A stretch of DNA of 64,000 nt from Jeotgalibacillus salarius (GTDB taxonomy: Bacteria; Bacillota; Bacilli; Bacillales; Jeotgalibacillaceae), in the NCBI RefSeq assembly GCF_004405125.1, contig NZ_SORX01000011.1, positions 1-64,000 on the forward strand. Reading direction: 5' to 3'. The notes under the pieces are model-generated. The model ran no database searches. It saw nothing but the letters and a program-made list of their open reading frames with translations, and had not been told where the DNA came from. Shown here in pieces: positions 25,087-33,362 of this stretch. Within the stretch, counting starts at the first letter, position 1, and each line of letters starts with the position of its first letter. The position numbers were made by a program, and so were the translations under genes.

Positions 25087-25728
25087 ATGGAATTTGTGAC
25101 AATGATGTCGACTTACACAATTAATGCAAGTACCATGCTTTTAGAACCGAGGATTGAAGAAGGAAGACTGGCAGGAACAATCATTTATGAAAAAGACAGG
25201 CCGCCTGTATTGGTTGATATGAAACCAATGGAAATCATCGAACATTCCTGTTTATACTATTTCTCAACCTACGAAGGACGCAAAACCTCATCCAGATTCC
25301 TCACACGCATCAGCCACAAGCCTCCGATCGTGATTGACCCGGTAACAGGTATTTATTTCTTTTCAACCCACGCTGATTCAAACAAATCAAACTACTGGAT
25401 TGCCCTTCATCATGTAATCAACATGGAAAAAACAGACGATATAAGCAATGAAACAACGATTACGTTATCCGGAAACGTTGATATTACTTTACCCATTTCA
25501 AGGAGGGCGACACACCTCCAGTACTTAAAAGCTTCTGTGTTATCCCTCAAGCTTCATCAGAATATCGATGGCATTCGTGAAAAAACGGAAGATACCTACA
25601 AAATCAGACTTCATCAAAAGCGCTTTATGTTTGCAGAGTATCTCGACAGAATTGAAAATGCAGATTCTCAGGACCGCAGTAAACCGGTTGACGGCGGTGA
25701 CATAGATTTTAACCGTCCGACTAAATAG
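25087..25728 (+). CDS. comK: ComK: competence transcription factor
   Basis: The 213-residue protein matches ComK: YTINASTMLLEP near the start, SSRFLTRISHKPPIVIDP in the middle and YLKASVLSLKLHQNIDGI towards the end. ComK activates DNA uptake and recombination genes by binding pairs of AAAA-N5-TTTT boxes and is degraded by MecA/ClpCP. Here it is slightly longer than the B. subtilis protein, with an acidic tail (DSQDRSKPVDGGDIDF). The ATG follows AAAGGAGTGATAAA. I see no clean pair of ComK boxes upstream. Its 3' end overlaps the convergent yhjD by 61 bases. Confidence 0.95.
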   Translation: MEFVTMMSTYTINASTMLLEPRIEEGRLAGTIIYEKDRPPVLVDMKPMEIIEHSCLYYFSTYEGRKTSSRFLTRISHKPPIVIDPVTGIYFFSTHADSNKSNYWIALHHVINMEKTDDISNETTITLSGNVDITLPISRRATHLQYLKASVLSLKLHQNIDGIREKTEDTYKIRLHQKRFMFAEYLDRIENADSQDRSKPVDGGDIDFNRPTK

Positions 25729-26063
25729 TACCTCAGCAGGTTCTCGACGTGATTTCTGAGCCGCGGATTGAAATAGTTATGCTGCTCTTCATAGCCCTTA
25801 TACACAAACAGATACAAAGTGAAAGCTTCGTCAGATTTCAGTTTTACAACCTTCATGCCGTGATCTTTCATATACTTCTTCACAGTCGCAAGCTCACGCT
25901 GAACGGCGATCATCGTGTCTTCAATTAATTCAATATAAGGTCTTGGCAGCTTCACGCCACTTTTTTCAATCACAATCTGATCACGTTCAAGAACCTTCAG
26001 TACCATCGGCAGATAAAAAGCGTTCTCCAGACGGTCCCGATCCTCTGCAGAAATCTTGGTCAT
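25668..26063 (-). CDS. yhjD: YhjD-like protein, unknown function
   Basis: The 131-residue soluble, mostly helical protein contains AFYLPMVLKVLERD, YIELIEDTMIAVQREL and FNPRLRNHVENLLRYYLVG. B. subtilis YhjD, near comK and sipV, is the likely counterpart by position and pattern. The ATG at 26063 follows GAGGAGATTTCA. The last 20 codons (ending in SMSPPSTGLLRS) run antisense to the end of comK, so this tail looks like an extension beyond the family core. Function unknown. Confidence 0.8.
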   Translation of the reverse strand: MTKISAEDRDRLENAFYLPMVLKVLERDQIVIEKSGVKLPRPYIELIEDTMIAVQRELATVKKYMKDHGMKVVKLKSDEAFTLYLFVYKGYEEQHNYFNPRLRNHVENLLRYYLVGRLKSMSPPSTGLLRS

Positions 26064-26225
26064 TGAAATCTCCTCCTGTAAAACGAACATGTGTTCTATA
26101 TTATTTTACACAGATTTTCAAAACTTACAACTACTATTTGTTTGCATTATTCACCAAAAAATCTGATAATAGAACAAGCGGTTTATCTCGATAGCCGAAA
26201 TATTTAATGCACCGGAGGAGATTTC

Positions 26226-28205
26226 ATGACACAAAAGCGCCATATGACAGCAGAAGATCTATATAAAATCGAATCTTTAACTGACCCGAGGTGGTCACCG
26301 GATGGACAGAACGTTCTTTTTGTAAAAACACATATCAATGAAGAACATACATATACTTCAAACCTTTTCCTGCTCGACCAGGAAACCGGAGACATTGAAC
26401 AGTGGACATACGGAGATCACAAAGTTTCATCACCAAGGTGGTCACCGGACGGTAAAAAAGTGGCCTTTGTTTCAAACCGCTCAGGAAAAAATCAGCTCTT
26501 TGTACTACCGGTAAAGGGCGGGGAAGCAAAGCAGGTGACTGACACTGAAAACGGTGCAGGCAATCCGGTCTGGTCACCGTGCAGCGGCAAGCTCGCATTC
26601 ACTGCATCATTAGAACCGAAAGACTCTCTTATTGAAAAGAAAGAGAAAGAAGATGAAGATAAGAAATTAAAGCCTTACGTAACAGACTCAATGAAATATA
26701 AAGCAGACGGAGCGGGACTGCTGGACGATAAAAAACAGCAGATCGCAGTCATTGACCTCGCATCAGAAGAAATAAGCCAGCTGACAAAAGGCGAAGACAG
26801 TTATTCACTGTTTGCGTGGTCACCTGACGGCAAACAGCTTGCATTTGCGACAGATGCAGATGCCAAAGAAAAAGATTTCTCATTTAACAACGAACTCTAT
26901 CTATATAACATTGAAGACGACAGTCGCGAAAAGATTAAAACTGCTGAAGGTTATGTCGGATTCGCAGCATGGTCACCTGAAGGGGATCAGCTAGCTTTTA
27001 CAGCAGCCGCAAGAACGTATGAGAACGCTACGCACAGTGAAGTGTGGGTTTGGAATAAAGCGACAGGTGTTTCTGAATGTCTGACTGAAGGAATTGATGC
27101 ACCGGCAGGAGATTATGCAATTGGTGATATTCAGCAGGGAGCAAATGTTCAGGGAGCTGTCTGGGCTGATAACAAGAGCCTTTATTTTGTCATCACGGAT
27201 CAGGGGAATGTTAACCTTTATTACGCATCAACAGAAGGGGAAGTTTACCCGGCATATGAAGGGGCGCACCATGTATACGGATTTGATGTACACGGCGCTT
27301 CTCAGAAAATAGCAGCTGCGATCAGCACAACGGAAAACCCGGGAGACCTTCATGTGATTCACGTTCCAACAGGTGAAGCCAGCCAGGTGACAAATGTAAA
27401 TAAACAGCTGCTTGAAGAAGTTGAAATCGTGGTACCTGAAACGGTTGCTTATGAAAGCACAGATGGCTATACGGTACACGGCTGGTTCATGAAGCCGGCA
27501 GGTTTTAAAGATGGAGAAGAAGTTCCGATGATCCTCAATATTCATGGGGGTCCTCACGCAATGTACGGCAATACATTTTTCCACGAAATGCAGTTGCTTG
27601 CAGCTGAAGGGTATGCAGTTCTTTATACAAACCCGAGAGGAAGCCACGGCTACGGACAGGAATTTGTCAACGCAGTCAGAGGAGACTATGGCGGCGGAGA
27701 TTACCGTGATTTAATGGTGGCTGTGGATGGCGCACTTGAGCAGTTTGACTTTATTGACGCTGAGCGTCTTGGCGTAACAGGCGGAAGCTACGGAGGCTTT
27801 ATGACCAACTGGATTACAGGGCATACAGACCGTTTCAAGGCTGCAGTCACACAGCGCTGTATCAGCAACTGGATCAGTTTCTATGGTGTCAGTGATATCG
27901 GTTACTATTTCAGCGAATGGCAAATACAGGCTGATCTCGGTGATATTGATACACTCTGGAAGCATTCACCGCTCGCTTATGCGGACCAGATCAACACACC
28001 GCTTCTGATTATGCATAGTGAAAATGACTACCGTTGTCCAATCGAACAGTCTGAGCAGCTTTACATTGCGCTGAAAAGAAAAGAAAAGAAGACAAGGCTC
28101 GTCAGATTCCCTGAATCAGACCACAACCTGTCGAGAACAGGAAAGCCGGAACTGAGACTTGAGAGACTGAATCATCTGGCTGGCTGGATGAAAGAGTATA
28201 TTTAA
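26226..28205 (+). CDS. S9-family prolyl oligopeptidase / acylaminoacyl-peptidase (YuxL-like)
   Basis: The 659-residue cytosolic protein combines an N-terminal beta-propeller of TolB/PD40-type blades (repeated W-S-P-D-G motifs such as RWSPDGQ and AWSPDGKQ, residues about 15-400) with a C-terminal alpha/beta-hydrolase domain. The catalytic serine is in GGSYGGFMTNW (near residue 520), the aspartate in HSENDYRCP and the histidine in ESDHNLSR. It cleaves short peptides or acylated N-termini. The closest B. subtilis protein I know is YuxL. The ATG follows GGAGGAGATTTC. Terminator at 28217-28256. Confidence 0.9.
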   Translation: MTQKRHMTAEDLYKIESLTDPRWSPDGQNVLFVKTHINEEHTYTSNLFLLDQETGDIEQWTYGDHKVSSPRWSPDGKKVAFVSNRSGKNQLFVLPVKGGEAKQVTDTENGAGNPVWSPCSGKLAFTASLEPKDSLIEKKEKEDEDKKLKPYVTDSMKYKADGAGLLDDKKQQIAVIDLASEEISQLTKGEDSYSLFAWSPDGKQLAFATDADAKEKDFSFNNELYLYNIEDDSREKIKTAEGYVGFAAWSPEGDQLAFTAAARTYENATHSEVWVWNKATGVSECLTEGIDAPAGDYAIGDIQQGANVQGAVWADNKSLYFVITDQGNVNLYYASTEGEVYPAYEGAHHVYGFDVHGASQKIAAAISTTENPGDLHVIHVPTGEASQVTNVNKQLLEEVEIVVPETVAYESTDGYTVHGWFMKPAGFKDGEEVPMILNIHGGPHAMYGNTFFHEMQLLAAEGYAVLYTNPRGSHGYGQEFVNAVRGDYGGGDYRDLMVAVDGALEQFDFIDAERLGVTGGSYGGFMTNWITGHTDRFKAAVTQRCISNWISFYGVSDIGYYFSEWQIQADLGDIDTLWKHSPLAYADQINTPLLIMHSENDYRCPIEQSEQLYIALKRKEKKTRLVRFPESDHNLSRTGKPELRLERLNHLAGWMKEYI

Positions 28206-28216
28206 TATATAGCAGC

Positions 28217-28256
28217 GCTGTCCGGAAATCATTATGGATTCCGGGCAGCTTTTTTA
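28217..28256 (+). terminator. Terminator after the S9 peptidase gene
   Basis: GCTGTCCGGA pairs with TCCGGGCAGC (one G-U pair) across an AT-rich loop, followed by TTTTTTAT. Confidence 0.85.
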
Positions 28257-28391
28257 TGGGCAAAACCAATCCCCGGGTTGGTTTGTATAAGATGAAATCA
28301 GGGAAAAATGTAGCCACAATAGGCGGTATTTTCCTGACTATGCTATACTGAAAAAAATACCGCTAGTGATATTGATCAGAGGAGCGTTTGA

Positions 28392-29096
28392 ATGACGTTG
28401 GAAACTCTTGAGGGATGGTTTACATTACAAAATCTACGTGAATTGATTGCAGAGTACCGGGCATTCGGACCACTGATCGGCTTCTTATTACCGGTTCTTG
28501 AAGCTTTTCTGCCTTTTCTGCCGCTCGTCGCTTTTGTAGTGGCGAATGCAAATGCTTATGGCGTACTCTTTGGTATACTGCTCTCATGGGCAGGCGCTTC
28601 AGTAGGAGCACTGATGGTCTTTTGGCTGATCAGACGGTTTGGACACCTGAAACTGTTTTACTTTTTGAGTAATCAAAAGCAGGTCAGAAAGCTTACGACC
28701 TGGGTGGAACGCCATGGTTTCGGACCATTATTTCTGCTGCTGTGCTTTCCTTTTACACCATCTGCACTAGTCAATGTTGTAGCGGGATTATCGCGTATCA
28801 GCGTCATGCAATATATGCTTGCTGTCGTTACAGGGAAGCTGGTCATGATTTCAACGATTTCATTTATCGGTGCAGATATCGTGTCACTGATCCGGGAACC
28901 GGTTAAAACGGCGATTGTACTTGGCGCCATTGTGCTCCTGTGGCTGGTAGGAAAAAGAGTAGAAAAAATGATTAATAAAAAAATGGAACGTGACATAGTG
29001 ATGCCTGAGCGTCATAGAAAGTCTGCCGGAAATGAAAGGTTGGAGAATAGATGGAATCGTGGAAAAAAGAAGGCTTCGAATGGCTCAAAGCATTAG
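28392..29096 (+). CDS. yhjE: TVP38/TMEM64 (DedA-like) membrane protein (YhjE-like)
   Basis: The 234-residue protein has about five membrane helices. The SNARE-associated/VTT domain is visible as EAFLPFLPLVAFVVANANAYG and FPFTPSALVNVVAGLS. Such proteins are thought to move lipid or lipid carriers across membranes. The basic C-terminal tail lies in the cytosol. The ATG follows AGAGGAGCGTTTGA. It overlaps the signal peptidase gene by 46 bases, and B. subtilis has the same yhjE-sipV pair. Confidence 0.88.
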   Translation: MTLETLEGWFTLQNLRELIAEYRAFGPLIGFLLPVLEAFLPFLPLVAFVVANANAYGVLFGILLSWAGASVGALMVFWLIRRFGHLKLFYFLSNQKQVRKLTTWVERHGFGPLFLLLCFPFTPSALVNVVAGLSRISVMQYMLAVVTGKLVMISTISFIGADIVSLIREPVKTAIVLGAIVLLWLVGKRVEKMINKKMERDIVMPERHRKSAGNERLENRWNRGKKKASNGSKH

Positions 29097-29602
29097 CAGT
29101 GGGCGTAGTCATCGTCTTAGTAGTCCGCATATTTCTTTTTTCAAATTATGTCGTAGAAGGTGTATCCATGCAGCCAACACTGCAGGATGGCAATAAACTC
29201 GTCATTAATAAAATAGGTTATCAGATAGGTGATTTCAACAGGTTTGATGTCATCGTCTTTCACGCAAATGAATCAGAAGATTATGTGAAAAGAGTCATTG
29301 GACTTCCGGGAGACGAAATCTCTTATGAAGAAGACCAGCTCTATATAAACGGAGAATATTATGAAGAACCATATCTTGAAGAATTCCGCACAGGCGATGG
29401 CCGCCTGACAGGTGATTTCACACTCGAAGAACTCACAGGGCAGTCAGAAGTTCCGGAAGGGCAGCTCTTCGTGTTAGGTGATAACAGACAGCAGAGCCTC
29501 GACAGCCGTATCTTCGGCTTTATCGATCAGGACTCCGTCGTCGGAAAAGTAAACCTCAGATACTGGCCGCTGAATGACCTTGATATGCGTTTTTATGAGT
29601 AA
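29051..29602 (+). CDS. sipV: Type I signal peptidase (SipV-like)
   Basis: The 183-residue protein has one N-terminal membrane anchor (residues about 12-31). The catalytic serine is S39 in VEGVSMQPTL and the catalytic lysine K80 in DYVKRVIGLPGD; box D/E text GDNRQQSLDSR follows. It removes signal peptides from Sec and Tat substrates on the outer face. The ATG lies inside the end of the preceding gene after a weak GGTTGGAG site, so coupling is likely. Position suggests the sipV orthologue; SipS/T/U paralogues cannot be excluded. Confidence 0.92.
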   Translation: MESWKKEGFEWLKALAVGVVIVLVVRIFLFSNYVVEGVSMQPTLQDGNKLVINKIGYQIGDFNRFDVIVFHANESEDYVKRVIGLPGDEISYEEDQLYINGEYYEEPYLEEFRTGDGRLTGDFTLEELTGQSEVPEGQLFVLGDNRQQSLDSRIFGFIDQDSVVGKVNLRYWPLNDLDMRFYE

Positions 29603-29639
29603 ATTTGTTGTAGCCCAATGTTGTTTTTGCACAGCTGTG

Positions 29640-29777
29640 ATTGGAGCGTAAGGTGGCGACTCCAGCATGAACGACGGACAGGTGAGACCCCACAGGCGCT
29701 TGCGCCGAGGAGGTCGGATGGGGCCAAGTAGCGGCCCATCCATGCGGAAAGCGTCCGCCTGAAGCGGAAATCAACAG
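29640..29777. repeat. Dispersed Bacillaceae-type intergenic repeat
   Basis: The element runs from TTGGAGCGTAAGGTGGCGAC through GACAGGTGAGACCCCACAGG, a GCGCTTGCGCCGAGGAGG block and GCGGAAAGCGTCCGCC to GAAGCGGAAATCAAC. It has internal palindromes (GCGC-TT-GCGC) and ends that are nearly inverted copies of each other (TGGAGCG...). A second clear copy is at 39361-39485. It lies in the 310-bp gap between sipV and addB. Confidence 0.75.
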
Positions 29778-29804
29778 CCAACTTTAAGAGAGCCTTATAA
29801 ATAA

Positions 29805-29840
29805 ATGAAAAGAGCTGTCCAATTGGATGGCTCTTTTCAT
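29805..29840. other. Hairpin upstream of addB
   Basis: ATGAAAAGAGC (29805-29815) is complementary to GCTCTTTTCAT (29830-29840). The T tract is short on both strands. It may end sipV transcripts weakly. Confidence 0.45.
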
Positions 29841-29912
29841 ATACCACCCGCTTTTCATTAACAGCCAATTGTAAGATAATAGCTATATGCAAACGACAAA
29901 GGAGGCACGATC

Positions 29913-32900
29913 ATGCCGCTTACGATCAAAACAGGACGCTCGGGAACCGGAAAAACAGATGAACTCATGCATCAGATCACCGAAAAAGTGAAACACAATC
30001 CATCAGGTGATCCAATCCTGCTGATTGTACCTGAACAGATGACATTCCAGTCAGAATACCGTCTGGCACTTGAAACAGGTGGAATGGTCAGAGTGCAGGT
30101 ATTAAGTTTTACCCGCCTTGCGTGGAGAATTCTTCAGGAAACCGGTGGTGCTTCGCGTATCCATATCAACCGTACCGGAGCAAGTATGCTCGTCAGAAAA
30201 CTGATCAATGAACAAAAAGATCAGATGGTCATGTTCGGACGTGCAGCCGGAAAACATGGTTTTGTCGGACATGTCGAAAAAATGCTGACTGAGTTCAGGA
30301 GATATTGTATAAATCCTGAGAACCTGCTGGAAAAAACAGCTGAAATGAGTGAAACAGCTCCCAAAGCGCTAATTGATAAACTAAAAGATATCGAACGGAT
30401 CTATTCCGGTTTCGATGATCAGTTAAAAGATAAATACATAGATTCAGAAGATTATTTAAGACTGCTTGCTGAAAAAATAAAAGATTCTGAGCTGATCAGC
30501 CAGGCGGATATCTACCTTGACGGCTTTCACAGCTTCACACCGCAGGAATATCTGGTGATTGAGAAGCTGCTCAGCTATTCAAAAAAAGTAACAGCTGCCG
30601 TTACCGCAGATCTGGATGCTAAAGATCCTCTGTTATTTCGACAGACGACTGATACAGTCAATAAGCTAAAAGGGATCGCAACAGCTGCCGGAGAAAAAGT
30701 ACATATTGAACAGCATAAAGAAAACGCGAAATACAAAGGCAGGGGATTGTCTTTTCTAGAGCAATCTTTTGAAAGTCTCGGAGCTGTCTATGATCAAAAA
30801 GCTGATGTAACAATCATTGAAGCTGCGAATAGAAGAGCAGAAACAGAAGCAGCAGCACGGGAAATCAGAAAACTTGCAAGAAATGAGGGCTACCGCTACA
30901 AAGATATAGCGGTCCTGACCAGAAATGGTGAAGCATACCATGAAATCATTGAACCTGTTTTTAAAGACTATGAAATTCCGTACTTTATAGATAAAAAAAG
31001 AACAATGCTGAATCATCCATTGATTGAGTTCATCAGATCTTCACTCGAAGTGATCACTAAAAACTGGCGATATGAAGCAGTTTTCAGAGCAGTGAAAACA
31101 GAGTTGTTTTTCCCTGTAGAAGCAGACCAGGAACTGCTTCGAGCAAAGATGGACAGGCTTGAAAATTATGTACTGGCCCAGGGTATTCACGGAGACCGCT
31201 GGCATAAAGACTTCTATTATAAACAGTTCAAAGGACTCGATTTCGTGAGGGTGCCGCAGAATGAAGAAGAAAAAATGATACAGGATGACTTAAATGAAGC
31301 GCGATCAATGATTGCAGCACCAATGAATCAGTTTGCGGAGCGCTTGAAAAATGCAGGTACAGTCCATGCCTATTGTGAAGCGGTCTTTTTGCTTCTTGAA
31401 GAACTTGATGTGCCTGAAAAGCTCGAGCGGATGGCAGCAGCTGCTGAAGAAAAAGGGGATGTTGAATCAGCAAGGGAACACGACCAGGCCTGGGCAGCGG
31501 TTGTTGAATTACTGGATCAGTTTGTCGAGATTACCGGTGAAGATCAGCTGCCGCTTAATGAGTTTAGCGAAATTCTGGATTCAGGAATGGAAACGCTCGA
31601 GTTTTCTCTTGTTCCGCCAGCGATTGACCAGGTCATCATCGCAGATCTTGAGCTGTCACGGCTTCCGGCTGTCAGTGCATCATTTGTGCTGGGGGTAAAT
31701 GATGGTGTCATGCCTGCCAGAATGCAGGATGACGGCATTCTGGCTGAGGATGACAGAATCTTTATGGAACGGGCAGGGATGAACCTGGCACCCGGAACGC
31801 GTGAGAAGCTTCAGGATGAAGACTTTGTCGCCTACCGGGCGTTTACTTCTCCTTCAGAGAAACTGTATATTTCATACCCTCTGGCAGATGAAGAAGGCAA
31901 GGCACTGATCGTTTCACCGTATATCAAGAAAGTGACAGGAATGCTGCCGGACCATAACAGGATGCTTGCGGTAAATGATCCTGTTGAGGTCCCGGCCGGG
32001 GATCAGCTCGATTATATCTGCCATCCGCTGCCGACAGCGTCATTTATGACGTCACAGCTTCAACAGCTGAGAAAAGATTATCCGGTAGCTGACATATGGC
32101 GTGATGTGTATAACTATTATGTATCTGATCCTTTCTGGAAAGAGGAAAGTAAGCGCATTTTGTCCGGTTTATTTTATGAAAATGCTGCCAGACCTTTATC
32201 GAAAGAAATGGCAGAAAGTCTGTTTGGCAGCTCCATGATGGCCAGTGTGTCAAGAATTGAGCGGATGAACAGTTGTGCATTCCAACATTTCTCAAGTCAT
32301 GGATTGCGCCTTCATGAGAGAAGTGTTTTCAAGCTGGATGCACCGAATATCGGTGAGCTTTTCCACGCAGCACTAAAATGGATTTCTGAAGAACTGCTGC
32401 AACAGGAAATCAGCTGGAAGAGCCTGTCTCAAAAACAGTGCGCTGACCTGGCACAAAAGGCAGTCAGCCACATCGGCCCGCAGCTGCAATATGATATTTT
32501 AAACAGCTCCAATAAATATCGTTATATTGCAAAAAAACTTCAGGCTGTGATCAGTCAAGCCTCATATATCTTAAGTGAGCATGCACGGGCAGGAAACTTT
32601 GAGCCACTCAGAGTGGAACTTGGATTTGGACCTGGACAAGAGCTGCCACCTCATACAATTCCGCTCAGTGACGGTGATACGATGTCTCTGCAGGGCAGAA
32701 TCGACCGGGTTGATCAGGCACGTAGCGGCGACAAAGTATATTTGCGTGTAATCGATTATAAATCAAGTGTCAGGGACCTTGACTTTACGGAAATTTATTA
32801 TGGTCTCTCGCTTCAGATGATGACATATCTTGATGTGGCTTTAATGAATTCCGCTGAGCTGGTTCAGACAGAAGCGGAACCAGCTGGCATACTCTATTTC

Positions 32901-33362
32901 CACCTTCATAACCCGGTTGTTAAAACGAAAAAACCGATCAGCACTCAGGAAATGCAGGAGGAAATGTTGAAAAAGTATAAGATGAAGGGTCTCGTTCTCG
33001 GAGATGAAGAAGTAGTCCGGCTGATGGACATGACGCTTGAAGAAGGCAACTCTTCGATCATTTCGGCAGGACTGAAAAAAGATGGTACACTGCGGTCGAA
33101 TTCAAAAACGGCAAGCAGAAACCAATTTAATGATATGAGGGCACACACACGATCAATGTTCCGGTCGGCAGGAGACAGAATTAAAGCTGGAGATGTTTCG
33201 ATTGATCCTTATGAATATAAAAAAAGAACGCCATGTCAGTTCTGTTCATACCGATCTGTGTGCCAGTTTGATCCTGCACTTGAGCAGAATAAATACCGGT
33301 CATTAAAGCCTAAAAAAGCAGATGATTTATTTTCCGGCACGAAAGGAGGAGAAGACGATTGA
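29913..33362 (+). CDS. addB: AddB: helicase-exonuclease subunit B
   Basis: The 1149-residue protein has a Walker A motif GRSGTGKT at residues 8-15, a degenerate helicase core and a C-terminal RecB-type nuclease domain (VIDYKSS). The four cysteines of its iron-sulfur cluster are visible: one in NSCAFQHF and three in PCQFCSYRSVCQF at the C-terminus. With AddA it processes double-strand DNA ends up to a Chi site for RecA loading. The ATG follows AAAGGAGGCACGATC. It overlaps addA by four bases. The length is normal for the family. Confidence 0.97.
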   Translation: MPLTIKTGRSGTGKTDELMHQITEKVKHNPSGDPILLIVPEQMTFQSEYRLALETGGMVRVQVLSFTRLAWRILQETGGASRIHINRTGASMLVRKLINEQKDQMVMFGRAAGKHGFVGHVEKMLTEFRRYCINPENLLEKTAEMSETAPKALIDKLKDIERIYSGFDDQLKDKYIDSEDYLRLLAEKIKDSELISQADIYLDGFHSFTPQEYLVIEKLLSYSKKVTAAVTADLDAKDPLLFRQTTDTVNKLKGIATAAGEKVHIEQHKENAKYKGRGLSFLEQSFESLGAVYDQKADVTIIEAANRRAETEAAAREIRKLARNEGYRYKDIAVLTRNGEAYHEIIEPVFKDYEIPYFIDKKRTMLNHPLIEFIRSSLEVITKNWRYEAVFRAVKTELFFPVEADQELLRAKMDRLENYVLAQGIHGDRWHKDFYYKQFKGLDFVRVPQNEEEKMIQDDLNEARSMIAAPMNQFAERLKNAGTVHAYCEAVFLLLEELDVPEKLERMAAAAEEKGDVESAREHDQAWAAVVELLDQFVEITGEDQLPLNEFSEILDSGMETLEFSLVPPAIDQVIIADLELSRLPAVSASFVLGVNDGVMPARMQDDGILAEDDRIFMERAGMNLAPGTREKLQDEDFVAYRAFTSPSEKLYISYPLADEEGKALIVSPYIKKVTGMLPDHNRMLAVNDPVEVPAGDQLDYICHPLPTASFMTSQLQQLRKDYPVADIWRDVYNYYVSDPFWKEESKRILSGLFYENAARPLSKEMAESLFGSSMMASVSRIERMNSCAFQHFSSHGLRLHERSVFKLDAPNIGELFHAALKWISEELLQQEISWKSLSQKQCADLAQKAVSHIGPQLQYDILNSSNKYRYIAKKLQAVISQASYILSEHARAGNFEPLRVELGFGPGQELPPHTIPLSDGDTMSLQGRIDRVDQARSGDKVYLRVIDYKSSVRDLDFTEIYYGLSLQMMTYLDVALMNSAELVQTEAEPAGILYFHLHNPVVKTKKPISTQEMQEEMLKKYKMKGLVLGDEEVVRLMDMTLEEGNSSIISAGLKKDGTLRSNSKTASRNQFNDMRAHTRSMFRSAGDRIKAGDVSIDPYEYKKRTPCQFCSYRSVCQFDPALEQNKYRSLKPKKADDLFSGTKGGEDD

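Noticed and set aside
29593-29892. Several 70-100 residue minus-strand frames between sipV and addB
   Set aside because: They are frames through the GC-rich dispersed repeat, without start signals.
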